In this document: one piece after another, positions 21,901 to 33,600 of the stretch
Numbering within the stretch: position 1 is the stretch's first letter
Layout: each line of letters starts with the position of its first letter
Assembly: GCA_002118135.1 (NCBI GenBank)
Contig: BDIU01000307.1
Coordinates: 1-64,000, forward strand
From: Trebouxia sp. TZW2008
Taxonomy: Eukaryota > Chlorophyta > Trebouxiophyceae > Trebouxiales > Trebouxiaceae
Length of the DNA: 64,000 nucleotides
Direction: 5' to 3'
The notes under the pieces: model-generated
What the model was told of the DNA's origin: nothing
Databases searched by the model: none
Seen by the model: the letters and a program-made list of their open reading frames with translations, nothing else
Translations under genes and position numbers: made by a program

Positions 21901-24900
21901 GTTGATGGTATAACATTGATCAAAAGACCTGCAGACCTTGATTTGTGAGAGTGAATGCAGGGTCTGACACTGCTGAACAGCTCTGAAAATGTTGTCAGAG
22001 AGACCAGCTGTGATTCTTCATGATCTAGAAGTCTACCATGGCACCAGTAACTGCGCTCAGCAAATTTCTTGGGGGGGGAGAAAGAAGGTCAGCTTTGCAG
22101 CTGTGACAGAGCTTTGCACATATGTCAAACAGCCCATGAGCTGCACAGCATGTCTCGTTAGTCACTTGATCATCACTGGCAGAGAGCAGAGGCATCACCT
22201 GTGAGGCAGCCGGGGCCGCCCTTCCTGCTGCAGCGGCCGCCTCTCCTGCTACAGAAGCTTGCCCCTTTGCCGCAGGGGCTATGCCCTCTGTTGCGGCCAT
22301 CACCTCCCCTGCTGTGACCCTGGCTGGGAACTTCCCAGGCTGCTTCTGCATGTGTTGCCTGGAATTGGCTCCATGAGAATGATCCAGCTGCAACACAGCA
22401 ACAGCAGGTTCGACCTCGGCTTTGACTTCATTGAGACAGCGCAATGCAGCATCTGCAGGGCAGATGGCCAGCAAGCATGCAGCTGTGGGTCAGATCTATT
22501 CAGTACGGCAAGTCCACAGACATCTGCATAGCAAACCCACAATGTGTCACGAAACAGGATCCATTGTGTCCCAAGACTCAGCCATGGATCAGCAATATCC
22601 AGCACAGCGAGTCCGAGGTCACCAAACAAACATCTGCATAGCAAAGCCACAGCTTGTGACAGACACAGGATCCATTGTTTCCCAAGATGGCACTGAAGGC
22701 TTTGCTTGCTAGCTAGCGACGCTGTAGGCGTGTCATGCCAGTTGGCCCATCCAGCATCTTGACACTGCAAACACACAAGCAGTGCATGTGAAACCTTTGC
22801 AGCAGCTGAGTGAGCACAAAGCTTGGCATTGACGGTTGACTTTCAGCATGAATCACATCACATGACCTGAAGGATGCTCAGGGGAGCCAGCACATACGCT
22901 TGTGACCACCATTGTAATAAGCTGTGAGCCATCCTATATGATGCGATAGCAGTGAAAAAACTGTCCTCAAATGGCAGCATTTCTTGAGCACAATAAAACT
23001 AGAGGCAATTTAGTAGAAACCAGATTCATTGCAGCGACGGCAGTAGGCAATCCTGTTGCAACTGCACATGTCAAACACACAAAACGTGCTGTTGTGCATT
23101 GACCTGCTGAAGACCAGATCAGGCTTATGCTCTGGGAAGCCTGTTGTCCAATTGCATTGGACAGGCATACTGCAGAGCTCAAACAGCATGGACACAAATA
23201 TAAGCACAGCTTGATCAGGAAGAGACAAAGCAGGCAAAGGGCCAACCTGCGGCAGTGAGACCAATAGTTGTGCCTTTCTGCCAAACTCTCCTCCTCCACA
23301 CTTGGACAAGGTTGAAATCAGGCCAGTTCAGCAAAAAATGCACCCTGCAGACGAGTCCCGGGTATGGCTGAGGACAGGTAGAGCTTACCCGCTGCTTGAG
23401 GTTACGGCGATGAGCAGGTAGACGTGAACCATCCACACTTGCATCCTGGAGTCCTGGGGCCAACTGCATAGACGACAAGGGGGCGGTAGCAAGCCGATTT
23501 GAATCATGTTGCTCCAAGCTCTCAGGCCTTGCTGTAGCATGTCCAAGGAGATGCGATACTTGCTGCCCTGGGCGTTGCAGTCCAACTGGCAAGGTCAGTC
23601 TTGACACGCTGCCATGTTGCAATGGTCTGCCGGTAGGAACAGACTGTGTGTCCTGGGCAAATGGTGCTTCCTGCCCCTGCGTAAATACAGCAGCTGAAAT
23701 TGTGCAATCTGATGCTGTGCTTTCCCGCCAGCAATCAGCATAGTTTTTGCTGAGTTGGCCTCAGCAAATGAATATACAACAAGCAGCTCACAGTGTGTGC
23801 ACTTGGTGCCACAGAAAGCTTGACAGAAGTACACTTGCTGGCAAGGCTCTGGTGTCCAGCCTACATTTTTGAAAGCATGATACAGCAAGAGGCAATTTGG
23901 TAGAAACCACATTCACTGCAGTGACGCCAGCAGGGATCCCTGTTGCAACTGCACACGTCAAAAACATATACTGTGCGCTGTGACCTGCTGAAGATCAGAT
24001 CAGGGTGATGTTCTGTGAAGCCTATTGCCCACAAATGTTTGTTGCAGCGTGCATGTATACTGCAGAACGTGAAATGCACAGACTCAAGTATGAATGCAGC
24101 TTGATTCAGAAGGGACAAACCAGGCAAAAGCCCAAACTGCGGCTGTGAGACCTGCAGTGGCACCTTTCTGGCAACGCTTTGTCGCCCACGTTTGACATCA
24201 GGGCAGGTCAGCCATAAACAGACCCTGCACATAAGTCCAAGGTATGACGACGACAGGTAGGGCTTACCCGCTGCATAAGGTGAGGTTGGAATGCAGATAA
24301 GGGTGAGCCATGTCTGATTGCATCCTGAAGCCTTGATGGCAACACATTTGGCCTCGAGGAAGCACTTGAAAAGCCTGAAGCATACTGCTCTGAGCTCTGA
24401 ACGTCTGCTTCAGCATGTCCAAGGCGCCTGGGAATCTGCTGCCCTGAGCGTGGCGAGCCACCTGGCAAGGACCAATCTGACAGGCTGCCATGCTGTCTTG
24501 GCCGCCCAGTGGGCATATAAGGTGAGTCTGAGGCCAATTGTGCATCCTGACCCTGCGCAGATGCAGAAGCTGAAAATGTGCAATCTGTTGCTGTGTGCCC
24601 CTGCTAGCAACCAGCGTAGGTGGCCTCAGCAACTGAGTTCAAAGCAAGTAGCCAACAGTTGCATACACTTAATGCCACAGACAGCTTGCATCTGCAATTT
24701 TTACAACATTATCAAATGAGATAATGTAAAAAAGCTTGTCTATGTTCAACAAGAAACTAAGAGCTTAGTGGGGTGCAGATTGATGGATGCTGGCGAGGCT
24801 CTGTTATCCAGCCTATGTTTCTGAGAATGATATCAGGTCTGATGTTGCACCGGCATGTTATTGTCTGAGAATGCATGCAATAAGCATGTTGACCACAAAA

Positions 24901-26182
24901 CACATGCATCCTCTTCTGACAATGTCCTTGCACTGCGCATATATAAAGTGGCCAAAAGTAAGATGCCCATACAGCTTGTGCTGTATGTTATCCATGACCT
25001 CTGCTGGAAGAAAAATGCCTCAGGCTGTCAACAACAATCTGGAAGATGTCTGGCTGCATTGCTGTTGGAAATAGAACTGTACCTTGCTGTTCTTGAAGCA
25101 GGTCTCAGAGGACAGTAGTTCTGCGCCTGCACTCTGGGGCTGCTTGTCCATTGCAAATGAAGGTCCCTGGCATACAGCAGTGACCATGTCAGCTTGTGGG
25201 ACTGCAAAAGTCTTCAAAATTGCAGGCTCTGGCAGTGTATCGGTGAAGCTTTTCATGGGAAGCAATTGTGTGTGATTCAACATGATGCACATCAACACAA
25301 AAAAGGCTTGTCAAATGATGCCTTGCAAGTCAGCGTGCGTGAGCGCTTTGTTGCAGACATGACTGACTGTCTTTTACACTGGTGTATTTGCTGTGAGACT
25401 TGCCTGAGAGAAGTGCCGCACAATGCTAGCCCTCATGGACACGTCATCCTTGACATCAGCACTCAGATTGAGCTCCTGGCAGACTGCCCGCACACATGAA
25501 CAGGGCAGTTGGCCAAAAAATTTATACAACGTTCCAGGAGTCTTGAAAGAAGTGATGAGGCTAGGAAGAAGAGCTTCATTTTCGTTAAACCTGCTGAGAT
25601 CACGCTTGATCAGCCTCCTGGCTCCCTGTTTTAGGTCATCCAGCAACAGAGGCCTTAAGCTCCTGGTCACAAGAGCAGTTGCCCCTTCTTGCAAGGAAGC
25701 CTGTTTCTGCAGAACAAGCTGTCCTTTGAGCCTGGCTTGAAGCACAAAGAGCAGGAAAAGTTGGACTTGGTGACACAAAGGAGCAAGCGCGCCGATGTTT
25801 CGCTCCTTTCATGTACTCAGCTTGCTTACACTTGCATATTAAGCTGTCTTACCAGTGAGTTATCGAATTTGGAAGTCTGGTTGCTCGTCAGCATTCCCGC
25901 AGACCGAACTTGCTAATCTAGTTGCCGCCTGAGATCTACGTTGGCGGAGACGACAGCGTAACCAGAGCCGAAGGTGCGCATTGCTGTCATGCGCTCGTGT
26001 CGTACACCATCAGTAGCAAGGCAACCAGCCGGCGGACAGAATGTCGCCGCAAGCGCAGACGCAGGTCCCAGTTGACCAGATTTACATCTGTTGCACGCCT
26101 TGACAAGCAGCAGGATACGTTGAAGCTCAAGGCTCTGCAAGTCAGCCTCGGCAACGATTGAGCCGGAGTTGAAGTCCTGCAA
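15940..26182 (-). CDS. Very large Ala/Pro/Gln-rich protein, function unknown
   Basis: The 3' exons chain in phase on the minus strand: 22199-22452, 19701-20872, 18527-18840, 17837-18072, 16496-17325 and 15940-16120. Further 5' are probable exons 25404-25731 (helical, NEALLPSLITSFKTPGTLYK), a block ending at 25083, the duplicated pair 24268-24569 and 23389-23693, and a first-exon candidate starting MQDFNSGSIVAEADLQSLEL at 26182. Most of the protein is low-complexity Ala/Gln/Pro/Ser. More ordered parts are VRHLPREVRGLLGNQPDREL and the C-terminal RDRRKGTATTRQDLQQWVPQ followed by AYLVKW, which faintly recalls a chromodomain strand. The exon ending at 25404 uses a GC donor (CAG-GCAAGT). A nuclear or chromatin role is only a guess, and the 5' half may belong to a separate gene. 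Confidence 0.55.
19195..19275. repeat. GGT/GGA trinucleotide repeat
   Basis: About 80 bp consist mainly of GGTGGT and GGAGGT units, within an intron of the large minus-strand gene. Val-rich or Thr-rich frames through it are by-products. Confidence 0.85.
19706..19780 (-). repeat. 15-bp coding tandem repeat, (GAQTA)n
   Basis: Near the end of the exon 19701-20872 a 15-bp unit (plus strand GCCCCTGCTGTCTGT) is repeated four to five times almost perfectly. It encodes GAQTA units followed by GAPER at the exon end. The unit is a multiple of three, so copy number can vary without a frameshift. Confidence 0.9.
20896..21948 (+). pseudogene. Decayed plus-strand coding remnant, origin unknown
   Basis: Antisense, inside an intron of the large minus-strand gene, runs of protein-like sequence occur in one frame interrupted by stops: NFPEVTVELFSRDRV and GCFQEEIQPLLDSYGVGRN in the first 290 bp, then FASNDGAVHVPFKNAGPVA, a TGA, and HRLVRKLRECKGKYVSRSG with PFPMMGLPDNLENVANVSRV. 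Composition looks coding but stops and a probable frameshift break it. I recognise no family. It could be a dead insertion of viral or transposon origin, or chance. Confidence 0.3.
22495..22690. repeat. Two-copy tandem repeat of about 100 bp
   Basis: Blocks containing ACATCTGCATAGCAAACCCA and CAGGATCCATTGTGTCCCAA recur about 105 bp later as CATCTGCATAGCAAAGCCAC and CAGGATCCATTGTTTCCCAA. The array lies just upstream of the exon 22199-22452 in an intron of the large minus-strand gene. Confidence 0.75.
22970..24790 (-). repeat. Tandem duplication of a segment of about 880 bp, exon included
   Basis: Two diverged copies lie head to tail. Each contains, in the same order, an exon (24268-24569, then 23389-23693) and blocks such as AGGCAATTTGGTAGAAACCA with ATTCACTGCAGTGACG and CTGTGACCTGCTGAAGATCA. 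The exon copies encode related proteins (PTGRPRQHGSLSDWSLPGG and PTGRPLQHGSVSRLTLPVG) of about 101 and 102 residues, both open, with identical start and end phases. This is the largest duplication in the window. Confidence 0.75.
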
Positions 26183-26522
26183 GACCGCTCATGCTACGGC
26201 AATTGCTGCTTGCAATGGAGCCCCAAATGACATTTGAATTCGTGCAGCAGGCAGGTCAACCCTAATTAGGGCAACACCCGCGATCGAGGAACCCATCAAC
26301 GGGGCATGTCTGTGACCGGATCCTGCATACAAAGAGGAAGTCTGAGAAACCTGTTCAGCACTTTCAGCGAAATGACAGCTATACATGCAGAGTCCAAGCC
26401 CGGTCTACCGAGCCCTCTCGGTTCGGTGGATTCGTCTACTCAACTAGACGCCCGGATGACCTTCGACGAAGACATGTAGCGCTTTGGGGGGTATTTCTAA
26501 AGAACCCGACCCTGCCGCAATA
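26183..26522. promoter_or_regulatory. Putative bidirectional promoter, CG-rich
   Basis: A 340-bp spacer lies between the first-exon candidate of the large minus-strand gene (26182) and the small plus-strand gene (26523). It is CG-rich and contains the partly palindromic stretch CCGAGCCCTCTCGGTTCGG near 26408. Promoter role is inferred from position and composition. Confidence 0.4.
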
Positions 26523-27756
26523 ATGATTGGTTCGATCAGCGAGCGCTACATGCAAGACCTTTTGTTCAAGCCCCCTATCGCAGGTAAACATCAAAGGTAT
26601 GTATGTTGTGTGTGCAACATGCCACTGGGAGGCTGCACTGCTTGTTTAACCAAATCAAACTTCATTTCAATGCTGATTGTGGCTGCTGCAGCATGATGCA
26701 GCAAGCAAGATCTGCATCCCTGGGCAACACCGGCTATCCAATTTGCAATGTGATAAGATACAGCATAATGTTGTTATGCTTGCTTTGATCAGACTGACTT
26801 GCAAGCAAAGAGCAGCTCCTTGTCCATGTGCTCAGTTGTGCTCAGTAGTTCTGTTTGTGTGCTTGGCTGGGAACCACATGCGTCTTGATTCCATTTCTGC
26901 CAGTTCCTTATGCAGTCATCCCCAGCGCAAACAGTGCATTGCTTTGCACAGGGCATCAATGCTGTTATAAAGACAAGCAGAACAACATTGTGCTGAATAC
27001 TGTGTAGCTTGATGCTCCCCTGCCCTGAGCGCATGGGAGACACCTTGGATGCGGTTAATCTCTGGAGACGATTTTGGATGAGCTAGAACCAAGAGTTGCA
27101 GAGCAGTCACCTTATTCAGCTAGGATGCACACTGCTGGCAAAACCCTGAACATCTGAGGTATGTTTCACTTTTGCTTTTTGCCCAAAGCTAAGCCAATTG
27201 CACAGTCCAAATCAAATAGGACCTAGCAAATCACTGTCAGTTTGATCCAAAGTACCTCAGCACATTGTGCAAGTTGTCCAAGTCAATCTGATTTAGTCAG
27301 CTTGGGTTTGTGGTGCTTGACATGGTGTTGTCATTGCATCTGCGACCTGATTGTGCCCGATCAGTGGCTTGTGCCGCGCACCCGCAAAGGCAGCTTGATG
27401 TGTGCATCTGCTGAGACATGCATGCCACTTTCTTCAAATGGCCATTAGTAGTGTGAAGCATGTTGAATTCAAAGTGATTCAGTCAGTGTGTTGAGCTGAA
27501 ACAAAGGTCAAGTGCAAAGTGCTTTGCAAGCACAGTCAGCATTACATTGCATGCAACACAAGAATGCCCTGTAAGTTACTTGCAGCCCTTGTTGCAGTGT
27601 CTACAGATTTGTTTGCATGCAGGGATTATTGCGGCCAGTAGTCAAGGCTACCTTTGTGTCCATCAAGCTTATCCACATCAGGTCAAAACTGAGCCACAGC
27701 ACACAAACCAGACAACTCCTGTCCAACTACACGGTGCTGTTGTAGAGAAGCTTTAG
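26523..27756 (+). CDS. Small protein, possibly LAMTOR5-like (Ragulator, roadblock fold)
   Basis: Two phase-compatible exons are supported: 26523-26583, starting MIGSISERYMQDLLFKPPIA with a GTAAAC donor, and 27623-27756, starting IIAASSQGYLCV after a TGCAG acceptor. The junction reads IAGIIAASSQGYLCV. This resembles the N-terminal helix and first strands of LAMTOR5/HBXIP-type roadblock proteins, which have the form helix-NPSIxGVLxxDSQGLxL. The rest of the second exon does not look like the family, so an internal exon may have been missed. TGTAA occurs about 110 bp after the stop. Identity is tentative. Confidence 0.35.
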
Positions 27757-28302
27757 CTTGATAGTCTGAGACCTTGCTTAAAAGGATTTCATATTCATAG
27801 TGGCTGTTGATATCAGTGAACAGGGCAGGTCGACCGATGCTCTTGTAGCATCAATCAAGACACGTGTAATTGTACCATGCACCGGTGTCAACAATTGCTC
27901 ATCCCATGTGATGAACATGCAAACTGTGCTTAGAAATCTTATGTTTCATGTGCACAATGCTTAATGCAAAACTATGTAGAAGTCCTTGCTCTAAACAGTT
28001 TCTCTCGAGCCACATTTGCAAAGCCAAACTATCTGATCTAGAGACCATGGAATATAGTAGAATACCTAGTAGACTGTAAATGCACGTGATGACTCGTGTG
28101 CACCTCGGAGCCATCAATCGTGCTCAACACACAGTGCTGTTGTGAGAGTCCACAATGCATGCGAAAAGACTTCGGGACCGCAATGTACATGCTGCGAGCT
28201 GTAACATCGCTGATGCTTGCAGAGACGCACATGCTGATGCTTGCAGAGACGCACATGCTGATGCATGCTCACAGCCATGCATACAAAAACATGCAGACTG
28301 AT
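27757..28302. other. Intergenic region between convergent genes, with a short tandem repeat
   Basis: No gene is seen. Positions 28209-28265 hold just over two copies of a 24-bp unit (GCTGATGCTTGCAGAGACGC plus ACAT). A TGTAA near 27866 may serve the small plus-strand gene. Confidence 0.5.
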
Positions 28303-30023
28303 TCATTTACTTATCAATGGTCGCTGTTCTGGGTCGCTTGCAGTCTGCATGTCATCCTTGGAGGCTGCAGGTGCTCCCTTTTTCATTGATTGCAGCTTTC
28401 TATAGTTGTACATGCAAACTGCCAGAAATGCTACAAGATAGCCCCCCAGGTTCAAAGGTGTGACTGGGGAGGCGTACATCAGAACTGAGAGGCCAATCAG
28501 CATCCAGTCCTTGACAACGCCCGCAATGTTCATCGTCAGGGCTGATGTCTTGCCAATGAGTAAGAAGACTGCCATGTTCAGAGCTGCATCACAACCAAGA
28601 TGTTTGACTGCCCAAGATACGCTGATGCAGCAGCTGCAAGTCACATGGGTTCACGCTCTACATGCACAGTATGACAAGTCCGCAAAAAACGCTTTGCAGT
28701 TGCATGGCGTCAAAGCATGCATGCAAAACAGGCACAACAGAGGATGCAGTTGCAAAGGATGACAACTCTGCAATGTATTTCAGGGAAGCTTACCAAAAGC
28801 AGCTGCTGCATTGGTCACAAAGACAGCAGGACTGAAGACCACAGATGGGTCGTTCATTATCTTGGGCGCCTCCAACATTGCAAAGGGAAGCAGCAGAAAC
28901 CCAAAACAGCATGGTGCAATATAGTACAGAGTGGTGACAGGGTTCAGCTTTAAGCCCCGCCGTTGTAGCAGGATTTGCACCAGAACCAAACGGGTAGATT
29001 CTGTGCAGATTGAGCACATCTGGAGTATTACTCCAATGACCACAAAGTTCAACTCTCCTGCAGCAGGTTCGGCAAACGTTTGCCAGTTGCTGGGAAAGGC
29101 AAACCCATGCACTCATGAGCAGGATATTATGGTCAGTTGGCATGTGGTGAGTGGAGGATGGCAAAGTCGTGCACTCATCCGCAAGATCTCATGATCACCT
29201 GATATGTTCCAAAAGGATCACTTACCATATGAGGCGATTGCCACGCCCAGACTGACAATCAGCATGTTCACAAAGGTTCCGCCATTATACTTTTCTGTGC
29301 CAAACAGACAGCCCACCGCAAAGACTGCAACAGGCATGAGGGCCTGCAAGATACACAAAGGATATTGCTTTGTGCCATTTGCAGGCTTGTGCATGAAAAA
29401 ATAATTGTTGCTGCCTGTGCCTTATATCTCACCTTCAACATTTGGATAAAAGATACGCTCAAGTGCAAGTAAGCAGCATTGCCTAGCCAGAGAGTGCCAG
29501 CATAGCAAGCCCCAATTGGTACAACAGCTCTGCATCACAAGAAACGACAGCTCTGCAAAGTCCTTAGTTGATGCCTGCCTTGAGTAGTGATACTGCTTCT
29601 ACAAAGCGGCCCTCACTTGAGATAGGTCTCTGAACTCATGTTGATGGACTCAACATAGCCGAGTTTGATCACACCAAATGCCAAAGCAGAGCAGAAGAAC
29701 ATGTGCCACAGCGTCAGGGCGACCGGGTACGGGAAGCCGGAAAACGACAGTACCCATTTGTTGTACATGATGACTGTGGCACTGAGAAAGATCCACAGCG
29801 CCACATACCTGCAGCACAACACGCGATGTGCGACACGAGCAGCGCTCGGTGAATTTGATTTGCTGATCATCGCAGCACGCGACCACATGCATACTCAAAG
29901 CGCAAAATCGTCAAGGTGCATAGCAGGCTCGCAAAGGGGTTCATCAAGGCAACCCACGTACCCATACGTCACAAGAATCTGCTTGTACATCAATTTATCT
30001 TTTGTTTTGCCATCTTCGGACAT
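28303..30023 (-). CDS. Sugar-phosphate/phosphate translocator of the plant KT/TPT-like (DMT) family
   Basis: A multispanning transporter of the drug/metabolite superfamily, probably in the Golgi/endomembrane or plastid envelope. Six minus-strand exons join in phase to 337 aa: 29962-30023, 29617-29808, 29433-29529, 29226-29343, 28794-29057 and 28303-28583. Motifs follow plant members closely: [88 protein letters not shown], and the conserved [13 protein letters not shown] near the C-terminus. The length suits the family and about ten membrane helices are expected. The start [14 protein letters not shown] is short and hydrophilic with no obvious transit peptide. Substrate cannot be read from sequence. 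Confidence 0.93.
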
Positions 30024-30697
30024 GCTTGCGACTTGCGCCGGTCGGCTGCACCTCAATCAATAGCGTCACTTGCCAGGGCCGCTACTTTTGCGCTTCTTCA
30101 AGTCTGACGTGTATGAATGGGCATGAATCAACAGAAAGCTACGCTCGCTGCCCCCTGCCTGAGCGTGCTAGCAATATTGATGGCATGGCTCTAGCTGCGT
30201 CGACATAAACCCGGCAAGAGCAGACGAAGCTAGCCTCGCCTATGATTTCAAACAAGAGGGGCAGGGCGGTTTGAATGAGCCAACTCAAGGGCCAGCTTTG
30301 ACCTCTCAAGGCAAACGCAAATGCCATTGTAGCGAATGCAAGGGCGTCACTCCATTTGTTGCTAGCACTGCCGTGGTCCACCATTGATGCAGGCGTTAAA
30401 GTCATTCCCAACTCGACTCATGCCCACCTGATAGAGTAATAAGTCCACTGTGGTGACCAGACAGCTGAATTGGCCGACAGCTAGCACGCCCAGCGATAAT
30501 AATTATGTTATAACTCAACTGATATTGCCATGATAGCGGGCCATGCAGCCAGTCAAATACGCCGCGAAGTGATCTGTGCACATGAAGAAATGGCACTTGT
30601 GGGCAGCCACAATCAAAGGCCACACGCAATTCTGGCAGCCAAAGGCGCATGCTGGAGGAAAAAAGCTGCAGGCGTTGCTGCAAATTAAAACACCGTT
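30024..30697. other. Intergenic region between two minus-strand genes
   Basis: This holds the promoter of the translocator gene (CG-rich on the left, about 30024-30400) and the 3' flank of the TFIIH gene on the right. No additional gene or repeat is seen. Confidence 0.5.
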
Positions 30698-33600
30698 TCA
30701 GCCAACACCCAGGAGATCTTCATGTTCCCTGAATCCTTGGCCCCTGCGCTCTTCTTGATACCTCTCAAAGGAAGCATTTAATGCCTGCAGGCACGCCTCT
30801 TGAGAAAAAAGAATGCCACCTAGTAAGTTGTTTGATGAAGCTGTCGGGTTGAGACTACTGAGTCATGCGTTGATGCCATGCAGACCTGCAATTATCATTG
30901 TTCCATATGAGTGAAGTGTACACTCACTGTGTATACATTTGAGCAGTGTGCTTTATGTATGCTCCGTGATGTACGCATGTGCATAATTGAGAGGGAATTG
31001 CATTAAGCAGGGCTGTTGACGGAAGGCCTGATGGCTTACATTGTCTATAGGCTTCAGCAGTTGTTTGATACAGAAGCGCTGTGTTCCATGTGCACCCTGC
31101 TGCATGGCTTGCAACCTGCAACAGAGAAGACTTTGTAGCCAATGGCTTCACTCAATCAGAGCAGGACAGGTAGTGACATGCATGCCACCCAAATACGTCA
31201 GCCTGGTAAGTTAGCATTTGTGCCATGCATACCTAGCACCTTCGCTGAAACGTGTGATTTGATACATTCATGTGATGTGCATGTCACATGCACTGAGTAG
31301 TGATGATTGGTCCCTTAGCAAACCCTTTGATGCAGATTGGGCATTGCTGTCAAGCAAGGCCACTCACAGATTGTCAGCATATGGCAAAAGCCACGCAAAA
31401 TGTCAACCATCAAATGCACCTTACAGCAGCTGTGCTCAGCTGTTCAATGCAGCTGTGCTGTGCACTGCAGTAGGATCTGTGCATCCATGTGAGACATGCC
31501 TGCTCCTGAGGGTCAGGTGCCAATATGCACAGCTCATTTGTCATGCTGGGTTTACAGTGTGCAGTCTAGGCAGCCTTACCCCGGCGGAGTTGAGTGGTGG
31601 AAGGCAAGCACACCCAAAAGTTGCACAGCAGCTCATTGCAGGTAAGGGCGACTGCTGTGGACCTCGCCTGTCATATTGAAGTTTGACAGCTCGATCAAGG
31701 CAGGCAGCCTTGTCCTTGCGGGGTTGAGTGGTCAGAGGCAGGCACGCCCAGAAGTGGCACAGCAGCTTATTGCAGGTGAGAGCCATCACTGCATATCTTA
31801 CCTGTCATACTGAAGTTGTAGAGCTCAATCAAGGCGGGCAACCTTGTCCTTGCGGGGTTGGGTGGTCAAAGGCAGGCATGCCCAGAAGTGGCGCAGCAGC
31901 TTATTGCAGGTGAGAGCCATTACTGCATATCTTACCTGTCATACTGAAGTTGTAGGGCTCGGTCTAAGCGGGCAGCCTTGTCCTTGCGGGGTTGAGTGGT
32001 CAAAGGCAGGCACGACCAAAAGATGCACCGCAGCCAATGGCAGGTCACAACCACTGCTGCACATCTTACCTGTCATACTGAAGTTGCAGAGCTCGATCAA
32101 GGCGGGCAGCCTTATCTTTACGGGGTTGAGTGGTCAAAGGCAGGCACGCCCAAAAGTGGCGAAGCAGCTCATTGCAGGTGAGAGCTACTCTGCGGCACTG
32201 TTCCTGCAGGGGCTTGGCCAGGTCTGTCAGCGGGGCTATGCCCACCAAACTGCCCTGCTCGTCCAATGTGACTGTGGTGTGCTCAGCATGGAGATCCTCC
32301 AGCACCTGTGCCAGGTGGCATACATCTTCAGCTTAACGCTCTTGACTGCGCCGTAACATACACTTGCTCAGCTATGCTCACTGGACTACCCTGCTCGCTT
32401 AGTGTGAGGGTGGTGTGCTCTGCATGCTGGTTTCATAGCTTGTCAATCAAGTGGCATGCCTCCTCAGCTTGACATGCTTGACTGCAGTGTGTCATCACCT
32501 GTCAGCTGTACAGGTTAAGATGGTTGACTGCATTGCATCAAATCTTGTCAAATCCTCAGTTTGAAGTTCTTGGCTGCATTGCAACATATGCTGTCATACA
32601 GCTAAAGGACATTGTGTTGGGTGTGAACACGAGAGATAAGCAGGCAGCGCGCATATGTCATTGCATTTGTATTGCTTGATGTACTGACCTTGCAATTGGT
32701 GCAGATGGTGTTTTCGTATCTTCACATCAGTGGCACTTCCACGACAATACCATGCAGCACTGAGCACCATGTGTAGACAAAGCCAGCTGAATGGTCAACT
32801 GCTGCTAGTGGTGCATGTTATGGTTGCTTGATTGCAGTTGACATCAGATCTCTTGCGGTTCTGGGTAACATGCTTTGTGACTTTTGGACGTCCAAGATAC
32901 TGCACTCTGTAACTTCTGAACAACAAGAACAGGACTGGCTGACCTGCTTAGCAGCAGCAGAGTCCATGCCAGGTTGCAGGCGGCGGGGTTCCATTGCTCT
33001 CAGCGAATCCACCACTGACAGGTCTTCAGCTGGCCTGCCTACTGAGGACTGTGCACAGCTCAACATGCACTGTGACATTGGGACAAACAAGAACAGGGTT
33101 CGCTGACCTGCTTAGCTGCAGCAGAGTCCATGCCAGACTGCAGGCGGCAGGGGTTGATGGCTCTCAGCGCATCCACCACTGACAAGTCTTCAGCTGGCCT
33201 GCCTGCTGAAGGCTGTGCTGCTGCCGCCGCTGATGTCTGCTCAAAGTACCGGCGGGGATCCTACAACAGGCAGAACCCGAGTCACATCACAGCTCAGGCA
33301 GCAACAGTCATGGACAAGGGTCATGGCTGTCGAGCAAAAGACTGCACGATATACCAGGCATGGACAAGGGTCACAGCTGTCAAGCAAAAGACTGCACCAT
33401 ATACCAGGCATAGAAAAGGGTCACAGCTGTCAAGCAAAAGACTGCACCATATACCAGGCAAGCTCGCTAGACACCTGCTGCTTAGAGATGGCATGGTGCT
33501 TAGCAAGCAGCATATGACCATCAGTAGTCACGCCTGCCATCTGGTAAGAGGTCCTGGAACATGCATCAGTACATCACTAGGCCACATGATTGACACGGTT

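Noticed and set aside
21700..21948. In-frame TGA followed by protein-like sequence, as in a selenoprotein or recoded gene.
   Set aside because: Other stops and a probable frameshift occur in the same stretch, no SECIS-like structure was evident, and no selenoprotein family fits; a pseudogene is simpler.
26390..26470. GC-rich partly palindromic stretch considered as a tRNA gene.
   Set aside because: No B-box GGTTCRANNCC in the right place and no consistent cloverleaf; it fits a CG-rich promoter better.
33309..33458. Regular 50-bp repeats that superficially resemble a CRISPR array.
   Set aside because: The units are contiguous with no spacers, in a eukaryotic intron.
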